A stretch of DNA of 64,000 bases from CAVXHQ01 sp963761735 (lineage in GTDB: Bacteria; Pseudomonadota; Alphaproteobacteria; Rhodobacterales; Rhodobacteraceae). Shown here piece after piece: positions 1 through 9,080 of the stretch. The position numbers were made by a program, and so were the translations under genes. The notes under the pieces are model-generated. The model had not been told where the DNA came from. It searched no databases and was given only the letters and a program-made list of their open reading frames with translations. The stretch is from NCBI GenBank assembly GCA_963761735.1, contig CAVXHQ010000007.1, forward strand, positions 338,705 through 402,704. The letters are read 5' to 3'. Every line of letters starts with the position of its first letter. Within the stretch, counting starts at the first letter, position 1.

Positions 1-5
1 CGTAC

Positions 6-866
6 CTATGCCGGCGTCTTTGCATAGGATCCGTACGTCAGGTCCTCGATCAGAGACGGGGCCCGTGGCAGCCAGTCCAGGTCCTGCCGGGCCCTCGACG
101 CGTCAAGCTCGAACGTCATCGAAATCAGCAGCGCCATGAACGGGTGCAGCACCTCTTGGGCCGCCTCGAGACTGAGCGTCTCGACCCGCGAAACGCCCGT
201 ATTCCGCGCGACGGCCTCCGCCAACGCGCGTCCCGTGACCGTCTCTGCGGCCACGTTGTAGACCGTGCCCGCGCGGCCCCGGTCCAGTGCGGCGACGTAC
301 GCATCGGCCGCGTCGTCCACATGAACGCTGGAAAGCCGGTTGCTTCCGTCCCCGACGATGCGGCTCACCCCGTCCCGCCGCGCCGCCGCGATCAGCCCCG
401 GAACGAAGGGTGAGCCGCCGTGGCCGTAGACGAGGACAGGCAGTCGCATCGCGATTAGGCGCGGGCCCTGCCCGTAGACTGCGCGGACCCGCTCTTCGAT
501 GAAGCCGCGGATGCGGGGCGGGAAGTCTGTGCTGACCGGCGCGTCGTCCGGTGCCGGGGTCGCACCGGTATCTCCGAGCACCCCGGCGGCGGAGGTGGCG
601 ATCAAGGTGCCCTCCGGTGGCAGAGCCGACACCATCGCATCGACCGCGACCCGCTCGGTCGCGACGGCGTCGGCAAAGTCCATGTCGTGGCCGAACGCGG
701 TGTGGATGGTGGCATCCGTCTTGCGAACGGCATGGGCGAGATCGTCGGGACGGGACAGGTCGCCGACCTGCTCCCGCACGCCTTCGGATGCGGAGCCGGA
801 CTTTCGGACCAGGCCGGTGACGTCGTGACCGGCGGTCAGCAGGCGTTCGGCGATCGTCGCGCTGCA
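6..866 (-). pseudogene. NAD-dependent epimerase/dehydratase, 5'-truncated
   Basis: This is a short-chain (extended SDR) nucleotide-sugar epimerase/dehydratase-type protein without its N-terminus. A GTG at 779 gives 257 residues, but the same frame stays open upstream to about 866 and reads ATIAERLLTAGHDVTGLV, the usual helix and second strand after the Rossmann GxxGxxG loop. The loop itself is missing, so the NAD site is destroyed. The remaining body is typical: RLPVLVYGHGG, a DDAADAYVAAL stretch and a C-terminal GSYAK. The last residues resemble the intact epimerase at 6019-6924, so the two are probably paralogues. Homology stops at a CTGCAG (862-867), where a divergently oriented trbI fragment begins. 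A shortened product from the GTG is possible but unlikely to be active. Confidence 0.75.
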
Positions 867-867
867 G

Positions 868-1890
868 GGCCGAGAGAGAGGCGCGCCCGCCGAGCTCTAC
901 CGCACCGACAATCCGCCGACCGCGGACGAGCTGACGCGCCTGCCACAGGACTATTCCGATATCCCCCGCGAGGTCCCCGCCCTCGGACCACCCCTGCCCG
1001 GCGATCTCGGGCGGCCGATCCTGCGCACCCAGGAACGCGGCCAGCCCATCACGCCGCCGACACTCCAGCCAGTCCAGACCCTGGATCCAGAAGAGCAGCG
1101 GCGCCTCGCCGAGATCGAGGCCGCGCGCACCAGTCAGCTCTTCGCGCAATCGACGAGCGCCGAGCAACCCGCGCAATCCTCCGGGCTTGCGGCCCAACCG
1201 ACGCCCTTCCCGGACCTGGCAGGTCCACAGCCGACCGCGGAGCAAACGGCAACGGACCGCAGGCAGGCCTTCCTCGACGTCCCCGTTGACCGCCGTGTGG
1301 TGAGCGGCGATCGCGTCGCCCCGCCCGCGAACCCGTTCCTGCTGCAGGCCGGCGTGGTGATCCCGGCGGCGCTCATGACCGGCATCCGCTCCGACCTGCC
1401 GGGGCAGGTCACGGCCCAGGTCACGCAGGCCGTCTACGACAGCCCGACGGGCTCCCTTCTCCTCATCCCCCAGGGCGCGCGCCTGATCGGCACCTACGAC
1501 GCCGAGATCGGTACCGGGCAATCCCGGATCCTGCTCGTCTGGACGCGGCTCATCCTGCCGGGCGGGCGCTCGATCATCCTCGAACGCCTGCCGGGAGCCG
1601 ACCGGCAGGGCTATGCTGGCGTGGAGGACCGGGTCGACGACCATTGGGGGCGGGTGTTCCGCGCCGCCGGCCTCGCGACGCTGATTGGCGTCGGGCTCGA
1701 GGCCGGAAGCGACGGAGACGATGCGATCGCCGACGCGATCCGCGACAGCGCCCGGCAGACCGTCGGGCGCACGGGCGAGCAGATCGTCCAGCGCCAACTC
1801 GATGTGACGCCCACGCTGACGATCCGACCGGGAACGCCGGTCAACGTGATCGTCACCCGGGACCTTGTCCTGGAACCGCAGAGGGAGTGA
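868..1890 (+). pseudogene. trbI: TrbI/VirB10-family conjugal transfer protein, 5'-truncated
   Basis: From 868 the frame reads RERGAPAELYRTDNPPTADE and then LGPPLPGDLGRPIL, the proline-rich periplasmic linker of TrbI proteins from ICE-type mating systems. The conserved C-terminal beta-barrel domain follows (FLLQAGVVIPAALMTGIRSD, LIPQGARLIGTYD, and a final VNVIVTRDLVL). About 340 residues remain. The cytoplasmic start and the membrane anchor that TrbI normally carries are absent, cut at the junction with the epimerase fragment. The first possible internal start is the GTG at 1297, which would leave only the C-terminal domain. The DUF2274 gene follows after 2 bp, the usual order in these elements. 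No other transfer gene is in the window, so this is a remnant. Confidence 0.85.
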
Positions 1891-1892
1891 TC

Positions 1893-2165
1893 ATGACCAG
1901 GCTCAAGCTGGGACCGCTCGTGGACGAGACACCCGTGAAACTGACGTTCGAGCTGCCAGCCACGGTGCATCGCGACCTGATCGCCTATGCCGACCTGCTC
2001 GGACGGGAAACGGGGAAGACCATCGAACCCGCCAGGCTCGTCGCGCCGATGATTGCGCGGTTCATGGCGACCGATCGCGGGTTTGCAACGCTGCGGCGGG
2101 CTCCCGCCAAGTCGTCACGCAGTCCGTCCGTGGCACCTCCGGATGATCAGGCCGATCGCGATTGA
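1893..2165 (+). CDS. DUF2274 domain-containing protein of a conjugative element
   Basis: A 90-residue protein starting at an ATG two bases after the trbI stop, preceded by the SD-like GAGGGAG. It reads MTRLKLGPLVDETPVKLTFE, then LPATVHRDLIAYADLL and ARFMATDRGF, the pattern of the DUF2274 family whose members sit directly behind trbI in many proteobacterial ICEs. No biochemical role is established; the family is small and probably cytoplasmic, with a ribbon-helix-helix-like look that I cannot confirm. The gene itself appears whole, but it is stranded with a truncated trbI. Its 3' end overlaps the convergent LysR gene by 19 bp, so the element was probably trimmed right here. Confidence 0.8.
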   Translation: MTRLKLGPLVDETPVKLTFELPATVHRDLIAYADLLGRETGKTIEPARLVAPMIARFMATDRGFATLRRAPAKSSRSPSVAPPDDQADRD

Positions 2166-3049
2166 TCCAGGCCTTGTCGCCAATCCCGGAGCATGGCGAC
2201 GAACCGGCCCCGCGCAGGATTGTCGTTCCCGGGCAGCCACACCGCCATGACTGGCAAGGTGACGTCGGGACCGGACATCGGCTTCAGGACAACGCCCGGC
2301 AGGGAAAGACCCATCGCCGAGCCGCCGATAACCGTGAGACCCATTTCGAGGCCGACGAGATTGAGCAGCGCTTCCCGCGACACGCAATGCCGTTCGGTCG
2401 GAACGTATCCATCAGGGGCGATGCGGCCCGGCAGCAGGTTGTAGGGCGCGCTTCCGCTGGCCCAGGTGCGCATGACGATCGGCTGGCCCTCGAGATCGGC
2501 CCAGGTGATGCTGTCTTTCTTGGCAAGCAGATGACCGGTCGGGAGCGCGACGACGAGATCCTCTTCCCAGAGGTCTTGGGTCTCGAAGCCCGCCGTCGAG
2601 ACGTCGAGCACGGTGATGGCGAGGTCGATCTCGCGCTCGCGAAGGGCCGCCAGGAGTTCGGTCGGATTGCCCTCGTGGAGTTCGAGCGAGACATCGGGGG
2701 AGGCGTTCTGAAATGCCTTCAGAGTGTCTCGGAGCGGACCACTCGCCAGCGACGTGTAAAACCCCAACGGAAGGGTCCCGACTTCCACCCGAGCCACCCG
2801 CTCAGTGTGGTTCAGGACATAGTCGACGTCCGCCACGATCCGACGCGCTCGCCGCAAAAGATGGCATCCGGCGAAGGTCAGTTTCATGCCCCGCGACCGG
2901 CGCTCGAACAGGTTCGTATTGACCTTGCTTTCCAATGAACTGATCCGATCGCTCACCGTCGGTTGCGATACGCCGAGTTTTCGCGCAGCGCCGCTGATAC
3001 TGCCTGCGTCCGCGACGGCTACGAAGTATCGGAGTTGGCGCAGCTCCAT
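2147..3049 (-). CDS. LysR-family transcriptional regulator
   Basis: A full-length 300-residue LysR regulator. Residues 1-60 form the winged HTH (MELRQLRYFVAVADAGSISG, then KLGVSQPTVSDRISSLE), and the rest is the two-lobed inducer-binding domain, with GTLPLGFYTSL at its start. It lies 254 bp downstream of the iron alcohol dehydrogenase gene on the same strand and overlaps the tail of the DUF2274 gene by 19 bp. LysR proteins usually act on a neighbouring operon, so the dehydrogenase set upstream is the likely target, but LysR genes are more often divergent from their target. The ligand cannot be told from sequence. Confidence 0.9.
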   Translation of the reverse strand: MELRQLRYFVAVADAGSISGAARKLGVSQPTVSDRISSLESKVNTNLFERRSRGMKLTFAGCHLLRRARRIVADVDYVLNHTERVARVEVGTLPLGFYTSLASGPLRDTLKAFQNASPDVSLELHEGNPTELLAALREREIDLAITVLDVSTAGFETQDLWEEDLVVALPTGHLLAKKDSITWADLEGQPIVMRTWASGSAPYNLLPGRIAPDGYVPTERHCVSREALLNLVGLEMGLTVIGGSAMGLSLPGVVLKPMSGPDVTLPVMAVWLPGNDNPARGRFVAMLRDWRQGLDQSRSA

Positions 3050-3074
3050 TCAATAAACCACCATTTGTGATCGA

Positions 3075-3097
3075 GAACAAACTCTCTCGATTTGTTC
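3075..3097. promoter_or_regulatory. Inverted repeat upstream of the LysR gene
   Basis: Arms GAACAAA and TTTGTTC with a 9-nt spacer lie 26 bp upstream of the LysR start codon, within the 254-bp AT-richer gap (3050-3303) between the LysR and iron alcohol dehydrogenase genes. The position suits an autoregulatory operator. No gene is supported in this gap. Confidence 0.35.
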
Positions 3098-3303
3098 GCA
3101 AACCGAAAATACTGAGTTGTAATTTGGAAATCCCGATAATAAGTTCGTGATCTCCAATAGATTAATTGAAATACATGACGCTATGGGCCACTCAACCTCA
3201 CACAGCTCTTGGCGTCTTCGCATCACTTGGAAGAAGTAACTCCAGCAAGACCCAGCGCAATAATCTCGCTCCAATGCACTTCGATATTCTCGTATACAGA
3301 TAA

Positions 3304-4470
3304 TCAAAAAGCCGCCTCGTATATTCTGAGTGCAGCTGTAGCGCCAATTTCTATAGGATTATTGACCAGTAATCGTGTTTGAAGCATAGCGTCCTTCGCA
3401 AGCATCGGCAGATCCTCCCGCACTATCCCGAAATCCCGAAGGCGTGTCTGAAGACCAAGTTTTACCGATAAGGCTACAAAATAATCAGCGAAACAGACAC
3501 CTGATACACGCGAGACGTTTTCTCTATCCGTGTCGGGAAAAGTGATATTGGCCAGATCAATGTACAGTGCTTCTGTGTTCTTATCGGCCATATTGGCGCG
3601 AATGACATGAGGCAGTACAAGGGCGTTCGAAAGACCATGGGGAATGTGAAACCGGCTTCCCAAAGGATAAGCGAGCGCGTGGACAGCCGCGACCGGAGAG
3701 TTTGCAAAGGCCTGCCCTGCGTACATCGATCCTAGCAACATCTGACCACGGGCTTCGAGATTCGTACCGTCGCGAACCGCCGCCTCTATGTTGCCACTGC
3801 GGATTCGCAGCGCTTCTTTTGCAAGCATGCGAGACATTGGATTGTTGTTAGGGTTGGTGGACGTGACAGCTTCGATGGCGTGAACCATGGCGTCTATACC
3901 GGTAAAGGCGGTGATTGAGGCTGGCAGACCGACCGTCAATTCAGGATCAAGAATCGCAACATCTGGTAATATTACGGACGCAGAAATCCCTCGTTTTTCC
4001 GTTTTGTCGATCGTTATGATCGCGATTGGGGTTACTTCAGAACCGGTCCCAGCGGTCGTGGGGATGAGCATGAGAGGCAGGCGTGGTCCGATTGCATTCC
4101 CGACGCCCCATATTTCATCCTGTTTTTGCGATGATCCCAAAAGGAGCGCCACAACTTTCGCAACATCCATAGAGGAACCGCCCCCGAATCCGATGACGGA
4201 AGTTGCTTGAAAAGACCTGGCGATCTCTTCTGCCCGCTTAACAGTTTCGAGAGATGGATCCGCTTCGACTTCGCTGAATACGTGAACCTCATCACAGCGT
4301 CCGGAAAGCGAGGAGCGCAGCTGATCCAGCAGACCGAGCTTTTCTATTCCGGGGTCGGATACGACGAAAGGACGGGACCCAAGCAACCTCGCTGCAGCCG
4401 GGTCAGTGCACCGGGCCTGGCCTGCACCAAATATGATTTTGGCGGTCGTGTTGAACTGGAACTGGTTCAT
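3304..4470 (-). CDS. Iron-containing alcohol dehydrogenase (group III)
   Basis: A 388-residue NAD(P)-dependent, Fe(II)-type alcohol dehydrogenase, probably cytosolic. The nucleotide-binding GGGSSMDVAK is at residues 96-105 and TTAGTGSE at 138-145. The expected metal ligands are all visible: Asp193 and His197 in GIDAMVHAIE, His264 in AVHALAYPLG and His278 in FHIPHGLSN. The length is normal for the family. The ATG follows the stop of the aldehyde dehydrogenase gene with no gap, so the two are co-transcribed and probably handle an alcohol/aldehyde pair. Maleylacetate reductases share this fold, but the lactaldehyde/butanol dehydrogenase type fits the neighbourhood better. The substrate is not determined. 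Its DNA is less GC-rich than the core region. Confidence 0.88.
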   Translation of the reverse strand: MNQFQFNTTAKIIFGAGQARCTDPAAARLLGSRPFVVSDPGIEKLGLLDQLRSSLSGRCDEVHVFSEVEADPSLETVKRAEEIARSFQATSVIGFGGGSSMDVAKVVALLLGSSQKQDEIWGVGNAIGPRLPLMLIPTTAGTGSEVTPIAIITIDKTEKRGISASVILPDVAILDPELTVGLPASITAFTGIDAMVHAIEAVTSTNPNNNPMSRMLAKEALRIRSGNIEAAVRDGTNLEARGQMLLGSMYAGQAFANSPVAAVHALAYPLGSRFHIPHGLSNALVLPHVIRANMADKNTEALYIDLANITFPDTDRENVSRVSGVCFADYFVALSVKLGLQTRLRDFGIVREDLPMLAKDAMLQTRLLVNNPIEIGATAALRIYEAAF

Positions 4471-5982
4471 CTACAGCCTTTCTTCTACAGGGCAGCGGTC
4501 CAGCGCGACGTACTGGATATCTTGAAATTCGGCGACACCTTCGTGCCCGCCTTCCCTTCCGATTCCCGCATCGGCCATTCCGCCGAACGGTGCAGCGGGA
4601 TTGGATACGAGACCTCGGTTCAAACCGATCATTCCGAAATTCAGTTCGTCCATAACCCTTTGAAACCGGTTGATATCACTCGTGAAGGCGTATGCAGCCA
4701 GACGTGTCGCGGTGTCGTTTGCCTCGGCGATCGCCTCACCCTCGGTGTTGAAGGTCCGGATCGGAGCGACCGGGCCAAATATCTCGTTTTGCCAAAGGCC
4801 TGATTCCACCGGTAGCTGATCGACGACCGTCGGGTAGAGGAAGGACCCCTCAGCATCGTCCTGGGCGTGTCGTGTACATATACGTGCTCCGCGGCGCTCT
4901 GCGTCGGCGAGAAGACGTCTTATCTCGGTCTTCGCCTTTTCGCTGATAAGCGGCCCGATTTCGACATCGTTCCGAAGTCCATGTCCCACTTCGAGGGATA
5001 GAACACCGCTGGTCAGCTTCTGCGTGAATTCCTGAGCAACCGACTTCTGGACGATAAATCTGTTTACTGCAGTGCAAGCCTGTCCGATGTTCCGCATCTT
5101 GGCGGACAGGGCACCAGCGACCGCCGCGTCAATGTCGGCATCTTCAAATACGATAAAAGGGGCGTTTCCTCCCAATTCCATCGATACTCGCATCATGTGT
5201 TGTGCGGCAGTCGACGCAATCGACTTACCGATGGGTGTCGAGCCTGTAAACGAGACCTTTCGTGTTCTCTGGTCGTCGAGAAGTGCCGTGACGACAGCGC
5301 TAGAGCGTGTTGTCGTGACGACGTTGAGAACTCCCGCTGGCAGACCACAGTCCATTAGGATCTGGGAAAACGCTATCGTCGACAACGGAGTCAGATGCGC
5401 TGGTTTTACCACCATCGTGCAGCCGGCGGCGATGGCGGGAGCGATCTTTCTCGCAGCCATCGCCAGGGGGAAGTTCCATGGCGTAACAAGGACGCAGACA
5501 CCGACCGGTACCTTGCGCGTGATCAATGTGGAAGTGCCGTCCGGCGCTTTTGCAAAGCGACCTTCGGTCGCCCCCGAATACTCCGACGACCATCGCAGAA
5601 ATTCTGCGGAGTAGCGCACCTCGGCTCTGGCTTCCGCCAGTGGCTTACCCATTTCAAGGGTCATCAAGATGGCTAGGCGCTCACACTCTAGGAGAACGGT
5701 ATCGTAAGCACGACGTAGGATATCGGCCCTGAATCGAAATGACGTCCGCCCCCACTTTTCCTGGGCCCCCCAGGCGGCATCCACCGCCTGGATAGCGTCT
5801 TTCTCGTCGCCGTCGCTGACGGAGCCAATCGACGTGCGTCTGGCAGGGTCGTCTACCGCAAATCGCTTGTCGGACCGATTGTCCCGCCATGATCCATTAA
5901 CCAACAGACCGCTTTGTAGCCCCTCAGTTCCTTTGGCCAGAAACTGATCATATGACGCATCATCGATTGTCAGGATCGTCAT
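4471..5982 (-). CDS. NAD(P)-dependent aldehyde dehydrogenase, succinate-semialdehyde dehydrogenase-like
   Basis: A 503-residue ALDH-superfamily enzyme that oxidises an aldehyde to the acid. Visible motifs are TPWNFPLAMAARKIAPA (Asn170), the Rossmann-loop FTGSTPIGKSI, the general base Glu269 in MELGGNAPF and the catalytic Cys303 in IGQACTAVNRF. The closest family by pattern is succinate-semialdehyde dehydrogenase (GabD-like), although the usual GQTC around the cysteine is GQAC here. It sits between the epimerase gene (36-bp gap upstream) and the alcohol dehydrogenase gene (immediately downstream), consistent with one operon. In this context it could equally serve a sugar-derived aldehyde such as glycolaldehyde or lactaldehyde. 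Confidence 0.87.
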   Translation of the reverse strand: MTILTIDDASYDQFLAKGTEGLQSGLLVNGSWRDNRSDKRFAVDDPARRTSIGSVSDGDEKDAIQAVDAAWGAQEKWGRTSFRFRADILRRAYDTVLLECERLAILMTLEMGKPLAEARAEVRYSAEFLRWSSEYSGATEGRFAKAPDGTSTLITRKVPVGVCVLVTPWNFPLAMAARKIAPAIAAGCTMVVKPAHLTPLSTIAFSQILMDCGLPAGVLNVVTTTRSSAVVTALLDDQRTRKVSFTGSTPIGKSIASTAAQHMMRVSMELGGNAPFIVFEDADIDAAVAGALSAKMRNIGQACTAVNRFIVQKSVAQEFTQKLTSGVLSLEVGHGLRNDVEIGPLISEKAKTEIRRLLADAERRGARICTRHAQDDAEGSFLYPTVVDQLPVESGLWQNEIFGPVAPIRTFNTEGEAIAEANDTATRLAAYAFTSDINRFQRVMDELNFGMIGLNRGLVSNPAAPFGGMADAGIGREGGHEGVAEFQDIQYVALDRCPVEERL

Positions 5983-6018
5983 CAGGAAGCATCCTCGATA
6001 GCTATTCTCGAAATAAGT

Positions 6019-6924
6019 TCACGACGCGTTCGCCGAGGCGTACGAGCCGAACTCGATGTCATGGAGGATGCCGGGGCGATTTGGCGCCCAACCCAGCTCC
6101 GAGCGGGCTTTCTGGGATGTCACACGGCTGTTAGATGCCAGGTCTTCCCACCAGAAATCGAAACCCTTGAAGGCCACGCCTTCCTCTACGGTCATCGTCG
6201 CCGTCTCCCCGTGGTAGCCGAGCATCCTTGACGTAGATTCGGCTATCGACTTGATCGTCTCCTCTCCGGATGCAACGTTGTATACGGATCCGCCCTCAGC
6301 CTTGGTTGCAGCAAGAAGATAGAAGTCGACAAGGTCGTCGATCTGTACGTTCGACCAGCGATTGAGCCCTTCCCCAAGGTAGCGCCCCGTGCCGGTATGT
6401 TTCGCGACGTCGATAAGAAGCGGAACCTGAATTGAGCGGCCGAGACCAAACGCCATCGACGGGCGAACGACTATGGTTCGCGTCTTACCGGCGGATTTGG
6501 CCAGAACGGCCTGTTCGCTGTCCCACCGGCCCTGCTTGTGTTCGGTCAGATCGGGCGTGTCGCGCTCACTGTAGACGGCGTCTGACGGTTTTCCTTCGGC
6601 GCCATCTGCATAGATGCCGGTTCCACTCGTGTGGATGTAAGTGGCGTCCCGACCGGCAACGCCATCCAGAAGTGCCTCAATTGAGGCAGGGTGATCCGCA
6701 TCGGATGCCTGTACAACAAGATCTGCCTTGGCAGCTTCAGCGGCGAGAAGCTCGACGTCGTCGAGAGTGCCAGAAATCGGCGTGATACCCTGACTCTCGA
6801 GCCGAGGTTTACCGGCATCCGAACGAACGAGCCCACTGACATCATGTCCCTCTTTCACGAAGCCCAACGCCACCGCATTGCCGATGTAGCCGGTTGCCCC
6901 CGTCAGAAAAATCTTCATCGCCAC
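6019..6924 (-). CDS. NAD-dependent epimerase/dehydratase family protein
   Basis: A complete 301-residue extended-SDR protein. It starts MKIFLTGATGYIGNAVALGF with an intact GxxGxxG loop, followed by GLVRSDAGKPRL, a YIHTSGTGIYADG segment and a C-terminal YNVASGEE motif. The catalytic YxxxK is not in an obvious canonical form, so it may be an atypical SDR rather than a true sugar epimerase. It is the first gene of the minus-strand set epimerase - aldehyde dehydrogenase - alcohol dehydrogenase and is divergent from a regulator pseudogene at 7065. It resembles the truncated copy at 6-866, including the final GSYA. Confidence 0.85.
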   Translation of the reverse strand: MAMKIFLTGATGYIGNAVALGFVKEGHDVSGLVRSDAGKPRLESQGITPISGTLDDVELLAAEAAKADLVVQASDADHPASIEALLDGVAGRDATYIHTSGTGIYADGAEGKPSDAVYSERDTPDLTEHKQGRWDSEQAVLAKSAGKTRTIVVRPSMAFGLGRSIQVPLLIDVAKHTGTGRYLGEGLNRWSNVQIDDLVDFYLLAATKAEGGSVYNVASGEETIKSIAESTSRMLGYHGETATMTVEEGVAFKGFDFWWEDLASNSRVTSQKARSELGWAPNRPGILHDIEFGSYASANAS

Positions 6925-6941
6925 ACTCCTTTTTTTCAGTT

Positions 6942-6961
6942 TGTCGACTATGTAATCGACA
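6942..6961. promoter_or_regulatory. Inverted repeat in divergent promoter region
   Basis: TGTCGA and TCGACA with an 8-nt spacer lie 18 bp upstream of the epimerase start, inside the 140-bp gap shared with the divergent IclR-hybrid regulator gene. A poly-T stretch next to it belongs to the epimerase leader. The site is a reasonable operator candidate for that regulator; this is inferred from position and symmetry only. Confidence 0.35.
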
Positions 6962-7064
6962 TGTGGAACAAAGGGAGGGCCAGCAGCGCAGTTTCGTCAG
7001 ATTTCCTGTTCGTTTGTGCCCGAGTCTTCTAGAAGTGTAGGAAAACAAGCAGCATTGGTACGAC

Positions 7065-8157
7065 ATGACCCAAGAAAAAAGCCGCGTTCCAGCCCTGACG
7101 AGAGCCCTTCGTGTCATCGAGACGGTTTGCATCCATCCGGACGGACTTACGCTGTCTGAGCTGTCCCGCAGTTTGGGTGCCCCAAAGTCTAGTCTTCTCG
7201 GAATTTGCAATTCCCTGATTCAGGAGATGGCGATCACGAGAGACAGCTATGGTCGCTTCAAGCCGGGTGTACAGATTGCGGAACTGGCCAACCCCCATCT
7301 CGTCGGCCCCAGCAGACTGAGAAAAGCAGCTATCTGCCTTCAGAACTCCTCCAATCCGTTTTTTGCGGTCGAAATGATGGGAGCTTAGACAATGGCAGCC
7401 GAGCTCGGCGTCAGTATCAAAACGTTCGATGCCCGGCAATCCGTCGAGGTGCAGCTCAAACAACTCGAGGACCTCCTGCGTTCGGATATCGAGGCGATCC
7501 TACTCGATGCCGTAGAATTCGAACATGGTGGGCGAGGCGGTAAAACGGCTTCGCAAGCGCGGCAAGTATGTCGTCGCGATGAATGTGGGCGCGGCTTTCG
7601 CCGATGCGTCGGTGATGACCGACAACGTCCAGGCCGGCGCGATCGTCGCGAGATACTTGCTGGATCTCCTCCCCGAAGGCGCGGAAATTGGTATCGTCGG
7701 CGGAAACCCTGTTTCGGCCGTCGCCGATCGGATCGTTGGCTTCGCGTCTGCCACTCGGGGACGGCCCGATGTTCGGATCTGCGATCGCATCAACGGTGAT
7801 CACAGCGAGACTTCAGGATATGAAAGTGGCATCTCTCTTCTGGACCGCAACCGCCGTATCGACGGGATATTTGTAATCAATGACCCAATGGCAATCGGCG
7901 TTGCCTCTGCCCTCAAGGAAAAAGGCTCCAACGTACCGGTGGTCAGCGTCGACGGTGCCTCGTCAGCGATTGCGATGATTAAGAGCGGTCACTTTATCGT
8001 TGCAACAGCGGCGCAGGACCCGCAGCGCATCGGCCGGACGGCTTTGACCATGGCCGCTTCGCTGGTTCATGAAGGGTATTCGGGCACCAAGTTGCGTCTC
8101 TTCACACCCAAGCTGATCACTGGCGACAGCGTTTCCGCCTATTGCCCATGGGGATAA
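7065..8157 (+). pseudogene. Hybrid regulator: IclR-type HTH plus periplasmic-binding-protein domain (broken)
   Basis: The first ~70 residues are an IclR-type winged HTH (LTRALRVIETVCIHPDGLTL, LSELSRSLGAPKSS). They run straight into a type 1 periplasmic-binding-protein fold: ICLQNSSNPFFAVEMMGA, then MAAELGVSIKTFDARQSVE, IGIVGGNPVSAV, GIFVINDPMAIGVASAL and VVSVDGASSAI. LacI-family regulators pair such a sensor with a LacI HTH, so an IclR HTH here is unusual. The frame is interrupted by an in-frame TAG at 7386-7388 and by a one-base insertion near 7515-7525; removing one T from GAATTC restores the frame as DAVESNMVGEAV. The gene is divergent from the epimerase operon and upstream of the transporter genes, so it was probably their sugar-responsive regulator. 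Confidence 0.8.
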
Positions 8158-8162
8158 CCAAG

Positions 8163-8919
8163 ATGAAATCTGCCGCACATTCTTCAGCTGTCACCAAGGC
8201 CATGAGGCTTCTCGGAGTACTCGCGACCACGGAAAAGCCGATGTCGTCCTCGGAACTGGCCGAAGCTCTGGGTCTCCCCAAAAGCACGGTCGTAGACCTC
8301 TGTTCGGTCTTGGAAGAAGAAGGCTATGCAAAACGGGGCAGTGATGGATATTTCGAAGCGGCGGATCGCTTCGTATCCCTCAGTCGCGGTCTATTTCTCG
8401 GAAAGCCTGTGCTTGAGAAGCTTTCACCAACTGGTGCGCTCCTCGCCTCTTGCGGGACAGTCGACGATCATTCTCTCCGTCCTCGATGACCGGGATATCT
8501 CGATCGCGGGGGTCAGTCGCGGCCAGTCGGTACTCCCGATAACAGCCAAGGTCGGTCTCTGTCTGCCATCCTGGAGCTCCGCTTCGGGCTTGGCACTTCT
8601 CTCGCGTCACACGTTGACCGAGTTGAGCGAGCATCTGTCCTACTACAGTCCGACCTCAATTGTGCCGACGGAGCCGAAACCTGCCCCGGATGAACTGTTC
8701 GAGACCATCCGGTCCCAGTCTGGCAGGGGATATTTTATCGACAGGGAAAGAACCGTGTTTGGGATGTGCGGGATCAGTGCACCGGTTTTTCTGGAGGGTG
8801 CGGCCCATCCCGTTGCCGCTGTGACGATCGCAATCCCGGAGCAAGCACCTAGCGAGAGTACCCCTGAGGAACTGGGTGCAACGGTAAGTTCACTGGCCGC
8901 CAAACTCTCCAAAATCTGA
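8163..8919 (+). pseudogene. IclR-family transcriptional regulator (frameshifted)
   Basis: The ATG at 8163 follows the previous stop by 5 bp. Residues 1-75 are an IclR winged HTH (VTKAMRLLGVLATTEKPMSS, SELAEALGLPKSTVVDLC). The effector domain continues in another frame from about 8424: HQLVRSSPLAGQSTIILSV, then GYFIDRERTVFGMCGISAPV and AAVTIAIP, the typical IclR C-terminal signature. The break is a one-base insertion around 8418-8424; removing the C of AAGCTT gives the smooth reading VLEKFHQLVRSS. It lies between the hybrid regulator and the binding-protein gene, so it is probably a second local repressor. Unless the insertion is a sequencing error, no functional effector domain is made. Confidence 0.82.
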
Positions 8920-8968
8920 CCTCAGATCACCGTCTCTAGTAGGGATGCGAATATTTCGGCGTGAGCGT

Positions 8969-9006
8969 TGTTCGAAATATCGTGCTTGCGTTCGACAATA
9001 AGAACA
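8969..9006. promoter_or_regulatory. Operator-like inverted repeat in the binding-protein promoter
   Basis: TGTTCGAAATAT at 8969-8980, a 14-nt spacer, then ACAATAAGAACA at 8995-9006. The left half differs in one base from the left arm of the dhaK promoter repeat at 21938, and the spacer length is identical; the right half matches the symmetrical expectation at 8 of 12 positions. A second overlapping symmetry (ATATTTCG 8951-8958 and CGAAATAT 8973-8980) is also present. It lies 28-65 bp upstream of the binding-protein ATG. Confidence 0.45.
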
Positions 9007-9080
9007 GTCAGGCTGTGAGCGGGAGGAATCAAAATGAAAAAACTTACACACATCTATGGTAAGCGTCCGGCCTGACCGCT

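Noticed and set aside
103..1797. 564-codon minus-strand frame across the epimerase and trbI fragments
   Set aside because: It runs antisense to trbI and in the wrong frame through the epimerase, with no coherent protein signature.
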